From: Prosapia bicincta | Lineage: Eukaryota; Arthropoda; Insecta; Hemiptera; Cercopidae | Length of the DNA stretch: 64,000 nt | Direction of reading: 5' to 3' | NCBI GenBank assembly: GCA_036971475.1 | Contig: JBAIZL010000002.1 | Coordinates: 20,760,567-20,824,566 of the forward strand | Shown: positions 24,746-34,489 of the stretch, one piece after another | Position numbering within the stretch: position 1 is the first letter of the stretch | How the letters are laid out: each line of letters begins with the position of its first letter | Position numbers and translations under genes: made by a program | The notes under the pieces: generated by a model | The model's database searches: none | Seen by the model: only the letters and a program-made list of their open reading frames with translations | Told to the model about the DNA's origin: nothing

Positions 24746-27324
24746 CAGTCGGCGCCGCTTATTGTGATCACGGTTAATATTATCATTCGCTTATTGTTAT
24801 CGTTTCATTGAAAAACAAACACGGACGTATATTAATACATTCTAATTAGGCCGCTTATTGTAATCATCTGTTCGCTTATTATTATCATTTAATTTGTCAT
24901 TCAAAATCATATGCGTCAACGTATACTAACATGGACCAAGTAAAAATGTCTACAAAGTAGTGTAAACAGCACGTGCAACACACAATGACGCCCAATTCAT
25001 AGAATGTTTATTTTTAGAATGACAGAAATACTTTAAAACGGTTTCAGCACTTAGCACAGTTCTCAGAATATCTCCCTTACTCTTTGTTTACGCAAACACC
25101 CTAGCCTCGCTTGAGTCGTCTTTAGTTGTTTGTTAACATTAGTTGATGTTACTACTGAGCCATTTACAGTACAGTCCTACTGTATTTTTTAACAGTGAAT
25201 TTTTATGAACTTTTATTACAGTATTTCAGTGTGATTTTACATAACTTAATTATTAAAGATCTTTTTCGTTTGTTTTGTAGAGTTTAGTGTCACTTGAAGA
25301 TTCAAAGGACAGTATAGCAAGATGTCCGAATCTCAAAAGAAACGACGCGATTTAAGTCTTAAAATAAAACTTGATATTCTAGATAGGTACAGTAAATTAC
25401 CAAAAATGAGTCAAAGAAATGCTGCTTCTCAACTTGGCGTTTCTCAACCTCTCTTATGTAAAATATTGAACAAAAAAGAAAAAATCTTGTCATTATCAAA
25501 GTGTAATGCAAATGTTGACAACAAAAGACATCGTTCTGGGAAGGATCCGCAAGTGGAATCAGCTTTGAAATTGTGGTTTAAAAATGTTCGCGAAAAAGAT
25601 GCTCGAGTTGACGGCCCACTAATGCGTCTAAAAGCTGAGGATCTTGCCAAAAAAATAGGAAAACAGGATTTTAAAGCCACAGATGGATGGTTCAATCGAT
25701 GGAAGAAAAGGGAAAACATTGTTTACAAGAAAACGTGTGGTGAAAAAAGAAATGCTGATTTTGTTGGAGCTGAGGACTGGTTACAATACGAATGGCCAAA
25801 GATTTTGGCCGAGTATTCTCCTAGCTGCATATACAATGCAGATGAAACAGGACTTTACTATCGTGCTTTACCCGAACATACTTACTTATTTAAAAATGAA
25901 ATTGCTAACGGCTGTAAAATATGTAAACAAAGAATAACTGTTTTGTGTTGTGGTAACATGGTTGGTCATAAAGAAAAACTCTTAATTATCGGTAAATCTA
26001 AAAATCCACGTTGTTTTCAAGGTATCAAAAATCTACCGGTTGAATATCATTCAAACTCCAATGCTTGGATGACATCAAACATTTTTAATGAATGGCTGAC
26101 TAATTGGGATACCAGCCTCAAACGCAACATTGTCCTTCTACTAGACAACTGCACCGCACATAATGACATAAGCACTACGCTAAAACACATCAAAGTGATT
26201 TACCTTCCGGCCAATACTACATTAATTATTCAGCCATGTGACCAAGGCATAATTAAAAATCTCAAAAGTTTTTATCGACGAGAGATGCGTGCTAGAATTA
26301 TAGAAAACATGGATGAATTTCAAACCCTTACCTCAAATTAATTGGCTAAAAAAACTTCTTTACTCGATGCTATTCCTCTGATAGCAAAATCTTGGAATGA
26401 AGTTTCTGAAAAAACTGTGAAAAATTGCTTTAGAAAAGGTGGTTTTTTTGTTGAAGAAAATCGAGAGCAAGCTACATCTGAGGAAGACCCTGAAGAGAAC
26501 TTGAAGCCTTTCGATTTATCCTTAAAAGAATATACTGAGTGGATGGAAGTGGACGATAGTATTGAAACAGCAGCGGAAATGACTGAAGACGATATTTGTG
26601 AGGTAGTTGCTTCAACATCAAAAGTTACTGAAGAAGAAGAAGGCACCGATGATGACGAAAATGATAAATTTGTACCGCAAAGATCTAAGCAGGAAGTTCA
26701 CCAAGCTCTTGAGATTCTAAGGCAGTTTGTTCAACAAAAAGCAGAAAATTTCAACAAACATTATGAATATGAACAATTTATAAACAATATTTTACGAGAA
26801 GACTACAGACAGTCACATATAGAGGAATTCTTCGAGAAAAAGTAAAAGTAAATTTGAAGTGTAAATAGGATTGAAGTGTTTTATAATGAAGTTTTATGTG
26901 TTAAAATGTTTTGATCAAGTGTTTTACGTAGTTCTATATACTGTATTTTTTTCAATTATGCTAGATTCAGTGTTTAAAAAAAATCTACAGTCGAATAAAA
27001 TAAACTGACATGAAATATGCCCACTAATTTTAACAAGTAGAAAACTAAGTTACAGAAATTCCACTACTGTCCATAAAACTGCTTGGAATAGCATCAAAAT
27101 TTGGTAAGTACAGTTTAATTATAGTGTTACAGAATTAGAATTACTTAATGTAATGATAGGCTTACATATCGTTCAGAACAAACAGTTGTGGCAATAATAC
27201 AGTGAGTTCAATGCAGTACGGCTGTAGACTACATCGTGATTAAGCGTTCGGTTATTGTTATCGTTCGGTTATTGTTATCAAATATGCTTCTGACAAATAT
27301 GATCACAATAAGCGGCGCCGACTG
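24746..27324 (+). mobile_element. Tigger/pogo DNA transposon, full length, 2579 bp
   Basis: Perfect 25-bp terminal inverted repeats (start CAGTCGGCGCCGC) lie at 24746-24770 and 27300-27324. They are flanked by TA on both sides (24744-24745, 27325-27326), the target duplication of the Tc1/mariner-pogo group. Inside is one transposase gene. Subterminal copies of TTATTGTTATC sit near both ends (for example 24791 and 27253, 27268), but in the same orientation rather than inverted. Length, TIR start CAGT and CENP-B-like transposase all agree with Tigger. The perfect ends and single stop imply a young insertion. Confidence 0.95.
25322..26845 (+). pseudogene. Tigger transposase (CENP-B-like DDE_1), one in-frame stop
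   Basis: Cut-and-paste transposase. The reading frame runs 339 codons, meets TAA at 26339-26341, and continues open in the same frame to 26845, about 507 codons in all. Residues 10-55 form the N-terminal Psq-like HTH (KLDILDRY, NAASQLGVSQ). Residues 68-140 form the second, CENP-B-type HTH (DGWFNRWKKR). The catalytic domain shows Asp in YNADETGL (about 173), Asp in LLLDNCTAHN (about 274) and Asp in QPCDQGIIKNLK (about 306), the DDD form of this family. The part after the stop is the usual acidic C-terminal tail. The ATG at 25322 is preceded by AAG and is the first in frame. With all catalytic residues before the stop, a 339-residue product could still be made, but as read the gene is broken. 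Confidence 0.93.
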
Positions 27325-27370
27325 TACAATGAAGAATGAGAAATTGGGTTGCTTATATTTTCGTTTATAG

Positions 27371-27399
27371 TGTAACACCTTATTTTTAAGAGTGTTACA
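27371..27399. repeat. 29-bp near-palindrome at the gypsy 5' end
   Basis: TGTAACAC and GTGTTACA flank a 13-bp centre. It is the exact reverse complement of 32660-32688, so the two gypsy copies are perfect inverted repeats as well as each being a hairpin. Confidence 0.9.
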
Positions 27400-27555
27400 T
27401 TTAATTAATGATGTGTTTGAAAAGACTGAATCAAAAACAAACGATTGCGATAGGGAATCAACGGAAATTGCAATACCTGAACTGTTAATTGGTAATAATA
27501 CAAATTTAGAAATAACTAATTTTGAACATAATTACTAAAAAGTCAAACCAATTGT

Positions 27556-28299
27556 ATGCCAGTGTTTAATCCTGAACTGTACAATAAATTGCCAAATCCT
27601 TTGGAAAGGTATTTAAAAATGTTTGACATGTCAGATGGACTAGAATTAAACAGCCTATTAAACTTTATGAGGGTAATTTTGAAAATAAAAAGAGAAACTA
27701 AATTGTCAGATGCAAAAATTTTAGAATTAAGCATTGGAAAGGTTCAAGGCCCTTTGTTGGATAAACGTCTCTTTGCTTTAGACAATAATGTCTCCTTAGA
27801 TGATTTTCATGAAGATATATTAAAAAGTTTTGTACCTATAAATCTCAGAGAAAATTTAAAAAGAAATTTGGTAAACAGACCGCAAGGTAATTTAGAACTA
27901 ATAAACATGTATATCAGAAGAGTTAAAGATAATTGCAAATTGTTAAGATGTAACTATTCAGATAATGAGATAATAGAAATTATTAAGTTAGGATTTAAGC
28001 CAGAAGACCGTAATAAGGTAATTTTTGTAAACAATCCCGCTAATTTTAACGACCTGGACAATATGTGTGTTCAGATTCAAAATTTAGGTTATAACGATGT
28101 AGTAAGACAAGAAAACAATAATCCTGTATTTAGAAATTATCCAAGTAGAAGGCAGGAGCCTAATAAGATAAAATTTAAGAAATATAACAATGAACAAACA
28201 GTAAATGTAAAAGGTAATAGGAATCATGTAAAATGCTATAACTGTAACAGGTTAGGTCATATTGCTAAGCATTGTAATAACAACAAAAACGTTAACTAG
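27556..28299 (+). CDS. Gag protein with CCHC zinc knuckle
   Basis: 247 codons from the first ATG after an in-frame stop at 27529. Structural nucleocapsid/capsid protein of the retrotransposon. The middle has the usual gag pattern (NLREN, about residue 96, followed by a helical Ile/Leu/Lys-rich part). The C-terminus has CYNCNRLGHIAKHC (C-x2-C-x4-H-x4-C), the RNA-binding zinc knuckle, at about 28234-28275. The frame is intact. It ends in TAG (28297-28299) directly followed by CAA TTA, and the next codons remain open in the same frame into protease. That arrangement suggests a gag-pol readthrough product rather than a separate pol start. Confidence 0.9.
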   Translation: MPVFNPELYNKLPNPLERYLKMFDMSDGLELNSLLNFMRVILKIKRETKLSDAKILELSIGKVQGPLLDKRLFALDNNVSLDDFHEDILKSFVPINLRENLKRNLVNRPQGNLELINMYIRRVKDNCKLLRCNYSDNEIIEIIKLGFKPEDRNKVIFVNNPANFNDLDNMCVQIQNLGYNDVVRQENNNPVFRNYPSRRQEPNKIKFKKYNNEQTVNVKGNRNHVKCYNCNRLGHIAKHCNNNKNVN

Positions 28300-28305
28300 C
28301 AATTA
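28297..28305 (+). promoter_or_regulatory. Leaky-stop context UAG CAA UUA at the gag/pol junction
   Basis: TAG CAA TTA matches the consensus UAG-CAR-YYA known to promote stop readthrough in tobamovirus-type replicase genes. It sits precisely where gag must be joined to pol, with both sides in the same frame. Function is inferred. Confidence 0.55.
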
Positions 28306-28719
28306 CTGTTAAGGAAAGAAATGCCATATTTCTTCCATAATGAAGTAACACACAAAATTAACTTAATCAAGAAATGTCAAAATAAATTTAAATGTAACAA
28401 TAAAGGGAATAAATTTAAACGCTCAGATTTAAAAAACAAAAATGTAATAAATCCGAATAATTCAAAGAATGAAACAAAAATTGAACAGGTTAATGTATTG
28501 AATAAATCAAAATTTTTCAGAGAGACTAGAAAATGTTTGAAAATTATGAAAATGGTAGAAAAGAAAAATTGGTTAAAGAATGAAACAAAAATTATTATGC
28601 TACCTACAATAAACATTAAATTAAGTGGTAATTTAAATTGTAATGCTTTATTGGACACTGGATGTTCAATAAACATAATAAACGAAGAATTTTTTGAAAC
28701 ATTGTTAAAAAAAAATTAG
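28300..28719 (+). pseudogene. Pol N-terminus and first half of aspartic protease
   Basis: In frame with gag after the TAG. About 100 Lys/Asn-rich residues lead to ALLDTGCSINIINEEFF, the retropepsin active site (D-T-G). The frame stops at 28717 just after a run of nine A (28707-28715). The second half of the protease continues one base back in the next frame, so this copy has lost or gained bases at the A-run. An independent start at the ATG at 28321 is possible, but no separate promoter is expected. Confidence 0.85.
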
Positions 28720-28739
28720 TTAAGAAAATTGTAAACTAA

Positions 28740-29927
28740 CAGGATAAAGTCTCAGCAGCCAATAATACAGAAATAAAAATAAAAGGTAACTGCATTGTTA
28801 AAGTTAAAGTAAAAAATTTTTCATGGCAAGTGAAATTTTTAATAGCAGAAGGTTTAAATTGTAAAATAATTTTAGGACTTCCCTTTATCAAAGAAACAGG
28901 TTTAGTAATAAATGTTTCAAAGAACTCATGTTATTTTAATTTCAAACCAAATGTGAAAGTAGCGTTAAACAGTGTAAAGAGTTGTATGGTTAATAATTTA
29001 AACTCAAACGAAATTCAAATTGGTTGTGAGGAAGCCAAAAAAGACATAGAAAAATTAGTAAAAAGTTATCCTAATGTTTTCACAGATAAAAATGGTAAAG
29101 CATTAAATTTTGAATTTGAATTAAAGGTTAAAAGTGAAGAAATAGTAAAATTAAAACCATACCCATTAAGTCCGCCAAAAATGGCAATTTTAAAGAAAAT
29201 ATTAGATGAACTTTTAGAACAAAAAATTATAGAGCATTCGACTAGTCCATATTTAAGTCCTTCGTTTTTAGTATCAGAAAAGGGCAAACATAGGCTAGTA
29301 GTTAATTATGGAAAATTAAACCAAATAATAGAGAGAGTTTCACATCCTATAGGAGATATGTCTGATTGTTATCAATACCTAAGTGGTGCAAAATATTTTA
29401 CTTGTATAGACTTGTGTAATTCTTTTCATCAGATTCCATTGTCCGAAAGCAGCAAAAAATATACTGCTTTCAGTACTCCTTTTAGTCAATACAATTACAC
29501 GCGAATTCCTTATGGTCTCCATGTTGGGAGCGGAATATTGAGTGCGTATGTAGAACGAATTTTTTCCGATATAAAGTATAAATTCATGATACATTTTGTT
29601 GATGACATCATTATTTATAGTAAATCTTTAAAAGAACATATTCAACATGTAACTGAAGTAGTCAATAGATTAAGTGAAAATAATTTAACTGCTAATATGT
29701 CAAAGGCAAAGTTTGCTTGTACAGAGATAACTTTTTTAGGCAACAAAATAAGCGAAAATGTAATTAAGATAGATCCAGATAGAACTAATTCTATTAAAGA
29801 ATTTCCAAGACCTAAAAACTCAAAAGTTGTATCAAGATTTATTGGCATGGTATCTTTCTTTAGTACTTTTATAAAAGATTATGCTAAAATTGTTAGCCCA
29901 TTAAACGAGCTACGCAAAAAAGAGTAA
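28740..29927 (+). pseudogene. Second half of protease and reverse transcriptase
   Basis: Open after an in-frame TAA at 28737. It starts with the protease flap region and IILGLPFI (the ILG motif that closes retropepsins, about 28870). The RT runs from about 29149 (KPYPLSPPKMAILKKILDEL) through HRLVVNYGKLNQ, CIDLCNSFHQIPL and FSTPFSQYNYTRIPYGL to the catalytic FVDDIIIYSK near 29595. The thumb/connection follows (FLGNKI, FIGMVSFFSTFIKDYA). Tyr of the usual YVDD/YIDD is Phe here, an accepted variant. RT copies the element RNA into DNA. The frame stops at 29925 after six A (29916-29921), and the RNase H continues in the next frame. The TAA and both shifts break this copy. Confidence 0.92.
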
Positions 29928-30778
29928 AATTTAATTGGAATCAAGAATGTGAAAATAGTATTGTTAAATTAAAAAAATGTATAATGAACCCGCCTTGTCT
30001 AAATATTGCTAATTATGATAAACCATTTTATTTAATGACAGACGCCAGTGAACATGGTATAGGTTCATGTTTGATGCAAAAAGATAACAACGATAAACAT
30101 AAACCTATAGCATTTTATTCTAAAAAATTCACAGATTCTGAACGCAACTTATCAGTGTATGAAAAGGAAACTTTAGCGATAGTGTTAACTATCGAAAAGT
30201 TTTACAAATATTTAGAAGTAATGCCATTTTATTTAATAACTGACAATCAAGCGCTGTCATGGTCTTTAAGTCACTTCAGAAAGCTAGGAAAAATCGGGCG
30301 TTGGCTTGAGCGCATATTAAGTTTACCTTTCAAAATATTCCATGTAAAGGGTAGGGACAACCCTGTAGCTGATGCCTTAAGCAGAATTCATACTGAATGT
30401 AGTGACATAGAAATTGAAATAATAGAAGTAGAATCAAAAGATGAAATTCTTCTACTTAACAAAATAAGTAAAAAAAATAGATGGGTCAATACTAAATTGT
30501 TAAATGTAAATGTAATCTCTCAAATACCCTTACGTTTTATAGATATAATGGAACACCAAAGAAATGATCCAGAAGTTAATACGATAATTCAAAGTGTACA
30601 AAACGGAACTAATAATAAAAAATTTTATTTGAATAAAGGAGTTTTAATGTTTAAAATTAAGGAGAAATCCAAAGCACAGATTTATTTACCAAAATTGTTA
30701 ATAGATATGTTATTCCAATATTATCATAACTCTATGATGGGAGGCCATTTAAGTCAAGTGAGAACATTCGCAAAATAA
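29928..30778 (+). pseudogene. RNase H domain and start of integrase zinc finger
   Basis: Frame one base back from RT. MTDASEHGIGSCLMQ holds the first catalytic Asp. KPIAFYSKKFTDSERN, YEKETLAIV (Glu) and LITDNQALSWSL (Asp) follow, the standard gypsy RNase H series, ending VKGRDNPVADALSR. A linker then reaches YYHNSMMGGHL, the His pair of the integrase HHCC finger. The frame stops at 30776 within GCAAAATAA, and the Cys pair of the same finger is found one base back in the next frame. RNase H removes RNA from the RNA:DNA hybrid during reverse transcription. Confidence 0.9.
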
Positions 30779-31746
30779 ATGAATATTTTTATAGACCTGA
30801 TTTAAAAAACATTATTTTAGAAAAAGTGAAAAACTGTGAAATTTGTATTAAATCCAAACAAGCTCCGAGAGTGTATTATGGGCCATTAATAAGTAAGACA
30901 GCCAATAAACCGATGGAAAAATTGTATATTGATATTTTGGGGCCTCTCGTTCGTAGTAAAAAGGGTAATAATTATTTGTTAATCTGTGCGGACGATTTAT
31001 CAAAATTTTGTTTTGTTATACCGTTAAGAAGAGCTACCTCTGTAAATGTCATCAACAAAATGCAGGATATTATTTTTGCTAATTTCGGAGTACCTCAATG
31101 TGTTGTTTCTGATCAAGGTCCGTGCTTTAAATCAACAGAATTTAAAAATTTTATGTTCAATAATGGTATCAAACATACAAAAATTATCCCCTATATGCCT
31201 TGTGAAAATCGCGCTGAGCGATATATTAAAAACGTTAAAAACATGTTAAGAGCATACTTCCATAACAAACAAACATCTTGGGACGAAGGAATAAGCCTTT
31301 TGCAGAGGAGTTTAAATTCTGCTCTAAATGAATCTACTGGATATTCCGCATTCGAATTACTGTTTAACTATAAACCGAATGATCCTTTAAGCAACATGTG
31401 GGGCTTAAATGATATAATAGAGAACAAGTGTTCGAAGGGGGAATGGATAGAAAAGATTGGTAGAGCAGTTGAAAATTTAAAAAAATCTTCAAAACGCAAC
31501 GAAAGATACGGAAAATATGTTAAAGAGAAAAATAAACATCCGTTTAAAATAGGGGATGAGGTTTATGTTAGATGCCATTATTTATCGAAAAAGGTTGATA
31601 ATTTTCAAAGTAAATTGGCTATGAAATATGAAGGTCCGTATAAAATATTGTATTTTTTTAGTCCTGTGTCTGTACTGATCCAACAAAGAAATAACCTCAA
31701 TAATATAAGAAGAGCTCATATAAGTCAATTAAAATTGAAACAGTGA
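30779..31746 (+). pseudogene. Integrase (DDE) with GPY/F-type C-terminus
   Basis: Starts in frame with EYFYRPDLKN and CEICIKSK, the Cys pair of the HHCC finger. The catalytic core has Asp in YIDILGPL, Asp in VVSDQGPCF and Glu in NRAERY about 35 residues later, the D,D-35-E set. The C-terminal part contains KIGDEVYVR, KYEGPYKILY (GPY/F) and ends RRAHISQLKLKQ; no chromodomain is seen. It inserts the cDNA in the genome. All catalytic residues are present in one uninterrupted stretch, but its N-terminus is separated from RNase H by the frameshift. Confidence 0.92.
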
Positions 31747-32659
31747 CGTACTGAAAGATAAATTCCTTATAAAAAGGAAAGGGGTAGGAAAAATGTCATA
31801 GGGTATACAAGTAAAGGTAAATACGATTATATGCAATTGCATACACAACACGACAACAATATATATGTCATGCCCGCATGGTATATAGCCCACACAAATA
31901 CAAGAGGCTGACTGACTTATGGCTTCTATTACATTTATCACAACACGATTCCAATACAACTAGGAATTCAGACTTTACACGACAGACTGACCAAATTGTG
32001 TACAATCTAAATATACCACTTGAGTATGCGTTTTCAAGCAAGAGTTACTATTGATTATCCTTTGTGCAAATGTAAAAAAAAGGAAAAAGAATTTTAAGGT
32101 ATGGGACTTGAAATTTCAAGATTTACAAATGTTCAGAAATGTAAAAGATGTAAGTTAAAGGTAAGGTTAGAGGGAAGAAGGAATTTTAAGGTATGGGACT
32201 TAAAATTTCAAAAGTTAACAAATTCATAACATACGCCATACAAAGTTGTAATATAATAACATAAGGTTGTTAAAACAATGAAGTGCTAACGAAACCTAAG
32301 AATATTAGTTTAAAGATATGGACTTGAAATTCAAGGTTTGTGAAGTGTGTAAAACGAGTTTGCAAAATAATATTATAAATATGGTTAGTCAACGGTAGGT
32401 CCTTGAGAGCTTACGTGAGAAGCGGATGTACACCCGTAGGGGGAATCGCGAACATTCCATAGTGGAGACTGTAGGTAAACAAAAACATCCGTTATTGAAT
32501 AGATTGTTTACACTTTTACTATAGTACGTTAGAGCTCTATATAGTGTAAGTTTTCTTCAATTGTAAAAGGGGACTGCACGCACTCATGTATAAAATGTTG
32601 AAGTAGAAATAAGATGTAATGTCGAACAAAAATTTTCTTTTCAGGTCGACAAGAGAAAA
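31747..32659 (+). other. Gypsy 3' untranslated region with purine tracts and short tandem repeats
   Basis: A strong polypurine tract (AAAAAGGAAAGGGGTAGG) at about 31773-31790 and a weaker one (AAGAGAAAA) immediately before 32660 could prime plus-strand DNA. A block GAATTTTAAGGTATGGGACTT at about 32089 recurs at 32181 and, more diverged, near 32304. If the first tract is the real one, the 3' LTR would start at about 31795 instead of 32660. Confidence 0.55.
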
Positions 32660-33630
32660 TGTAACACTCTTAAAAATAAGGTGTTACATATAAATTCATT
32701 TATATATTTGATTTTTATTTAATAATTGTATCGTCCGAATATAAAAGAAAATTTTTGTTCTCTTTGTACGATTGTAATTCTAGGGTAAGTTTCGTAGCGC
32801 CCCTAGCGGGTAAAACTGTAAAATATAGTACGATAGTAACTCAGAGTAATTAACTGACATCACCCCATGTGTGACGTAAGCATGGTCTGATATCGCCAGA
32901 TCCAATGCACCAATCGGAAAATTCGAAATAATAATCGAGGGTGGGAAAGTTCCGTTGGCTTGCCCCTTCCGAAGGCCCACTTCTCCAAAAATCTTTGAAC
33001 GAGATGGACGTAATGGCACTTTCGGACATAATTTAGAAATTTGTAAGCTTCCAGTATTCAAAATTTAAGATGTCAAGGCCGGTACCAAATTTTATTAACG
33101 TAACTAAAGAAGAAGTCAGAAGCGATTATTCATATGTTTCAAATAAATAAAAGTTTATATAATTTTTGTTTAAGTGCGCGGATTTGCAAGAGCGATGTGT
33201 TAAGTGTTTAGTGATTCCAAAAGCCATGGGCAATGTTTAATATGTTTTAAAGTGTTTTATTAGTGCACAACCTGGTACGTTTTAGATAATAATAAAAAAA
33301 ATGTATTTTAATGTTAACTAAGTTGAATTTTAAATGATAAACGGTTAACACATGAACGGTAGAAATTGTCCTTCGAATATTCATTTTTTAAAAATTTAAT
33401 TGAAAGACTTAAGTTACTATCTTCTCGATATATATATATATATATATATATAAATTATAAAGGTTAATAAGTAATTAAAATGTATGGAATAATTAGCAGT
33501 AATTAAAAGATAATTACTCGACATATTGCTGTCTTTTGTTCTACTGTAATTTGTCACTGATTAATAAATTGTATAACATTGTATTTTAAAACTTTATATT
33601 TTCGTTTCCCAAGTAACCTAGTCCGTTACA
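32660..33630 (+). mobile_element. Proposed gypsy 3' LTR, 971 bp
   Basis: It begins TGTAACAC as the reverse-complement version of the 29-bp hairpin and ends CCGTTACA. Inside are a TATA-box candidate TTTATATAATT near 33154 and an AATAAA at 33563-33568, 62 bp before the end, plus a short TA tract at 33429-33453. An 18-bp inverted repeat (32624-32641 against 32743-32760) straddles its start. Limits are inferred from TG...CA ends and the ATAG flanks. Only the first ~50 bp have a 5' counterpart. Confidence 0.5.
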
Positions 33631-34489
33631 ATAGTAGATGTGGGACTTGTATGCGATGTATCTAACCAGTCTTTGTAGTGGTGACGCTAGAGTATCAGCA
33701 GGTGGAGGGGGTGTAGTTAATGAATATGTTAATGAAAATGAACTAAAACAATATACACGCGAAATTAACAATTTCGCAATAGCTAAAATCAAGACGAAAA
33801 GTAAATTGTAAATAGATTTAAGGTAAATTTTGACATCCTAATACCAAACATGACAAAACAACCATAACATTAATAGGCAGTATATTTCAATCTCTCAATC
33901 AATGCCATTAATTAGAAACTACTTATAGAAGTGCATTTTACAGAATAACCCTTTAAACAATAAAACCAATACTTTCAGAAGACACCAATCAAAATCCATT
34001 AGAATCAGCGCGACGGGAAACTCAATCAATACAAAAAACAATTATAAAATGTACAACCCTTCTTTTAGTTATGATGTAAGTTAAGGATATAGGTAGAACT
34101 TTCATTTAACAACCGAATAAATATCCTCTCGTGACCACGCTAGGTGTTAACACAAACTTTAACAGACTTTAGAAAGACCCGCTCATTTAGGGAAAGTCTC
34201 AAATGATTGCAACAAAAAGCAATTTCATTTCTTAAATGAAAAGCACGATAGATAAGAGATAGCTAACATAAACCGAAGGCGAAAGACAGTATACAATCAG
34301 TTTGTGAACAACAAGAAAACTTTTGGTATTAGTTAAACAAAGAACTTTGTTATTCCGTTGAAGAGGTTAAACGAAAGGTGTTGAATACAAAATGTGCTGA
34401 CTGTATTAATCATCAATGAAAACTTTAATTTATAAACGTTTTTTGATTACTAAAAGTTTGTAATCATGTAAAATGGTTTCAAACAGGTA
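33631..34489. other. AT-rich spacer
   Basis: No gene. The minus ORF at 33586-33792 crosses the proposed LTR end and is chance. Confidence 0.4.

Larger units (their letters stand above)
27371..33630 (+). mobile_element. Ty3/gypsy-class LTR retrotransposon, 6.3 kb, 5' LTR mostly missing
   Basis: Order gag, protease, RT, RNase H, integrase, which is the Ty3/gypsy order. Proposed limits: 5' end at TGTAACAC (27371) and 3' end at CCGTTACA (33630), both flanked by ATAG (27367-27370 and 33631-33634), a 4-bp target duplication. A 971-bp 3' LTR is proposed from 32660. The 5' LTR is reduced to about 50 bases before the gag leader, and no primer-binding site is visible. The start is only 46 bp from the right end of the Tigger. 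No env-like ORF. The limits are inference; the coding content is clear. Confidence 0.85.

Noticed and set aside
28707..28719. Programmed -1 frameshift at the A-run inside protease
   Set aside because: The run fits an A_AAA_AAA slippery site, but it lies between the two halves of the protease fold and the -1 frame meets TAA at 28737 a few codons later. Simple mutation or sequencing error is more likely.
32786..32815. CTCF-like motif (GCGCCCCTAGCGG) in the proposed gypsy LTR
   Set aside because: Lacks a base of the core motif and no independent support; a single motif match is weak.
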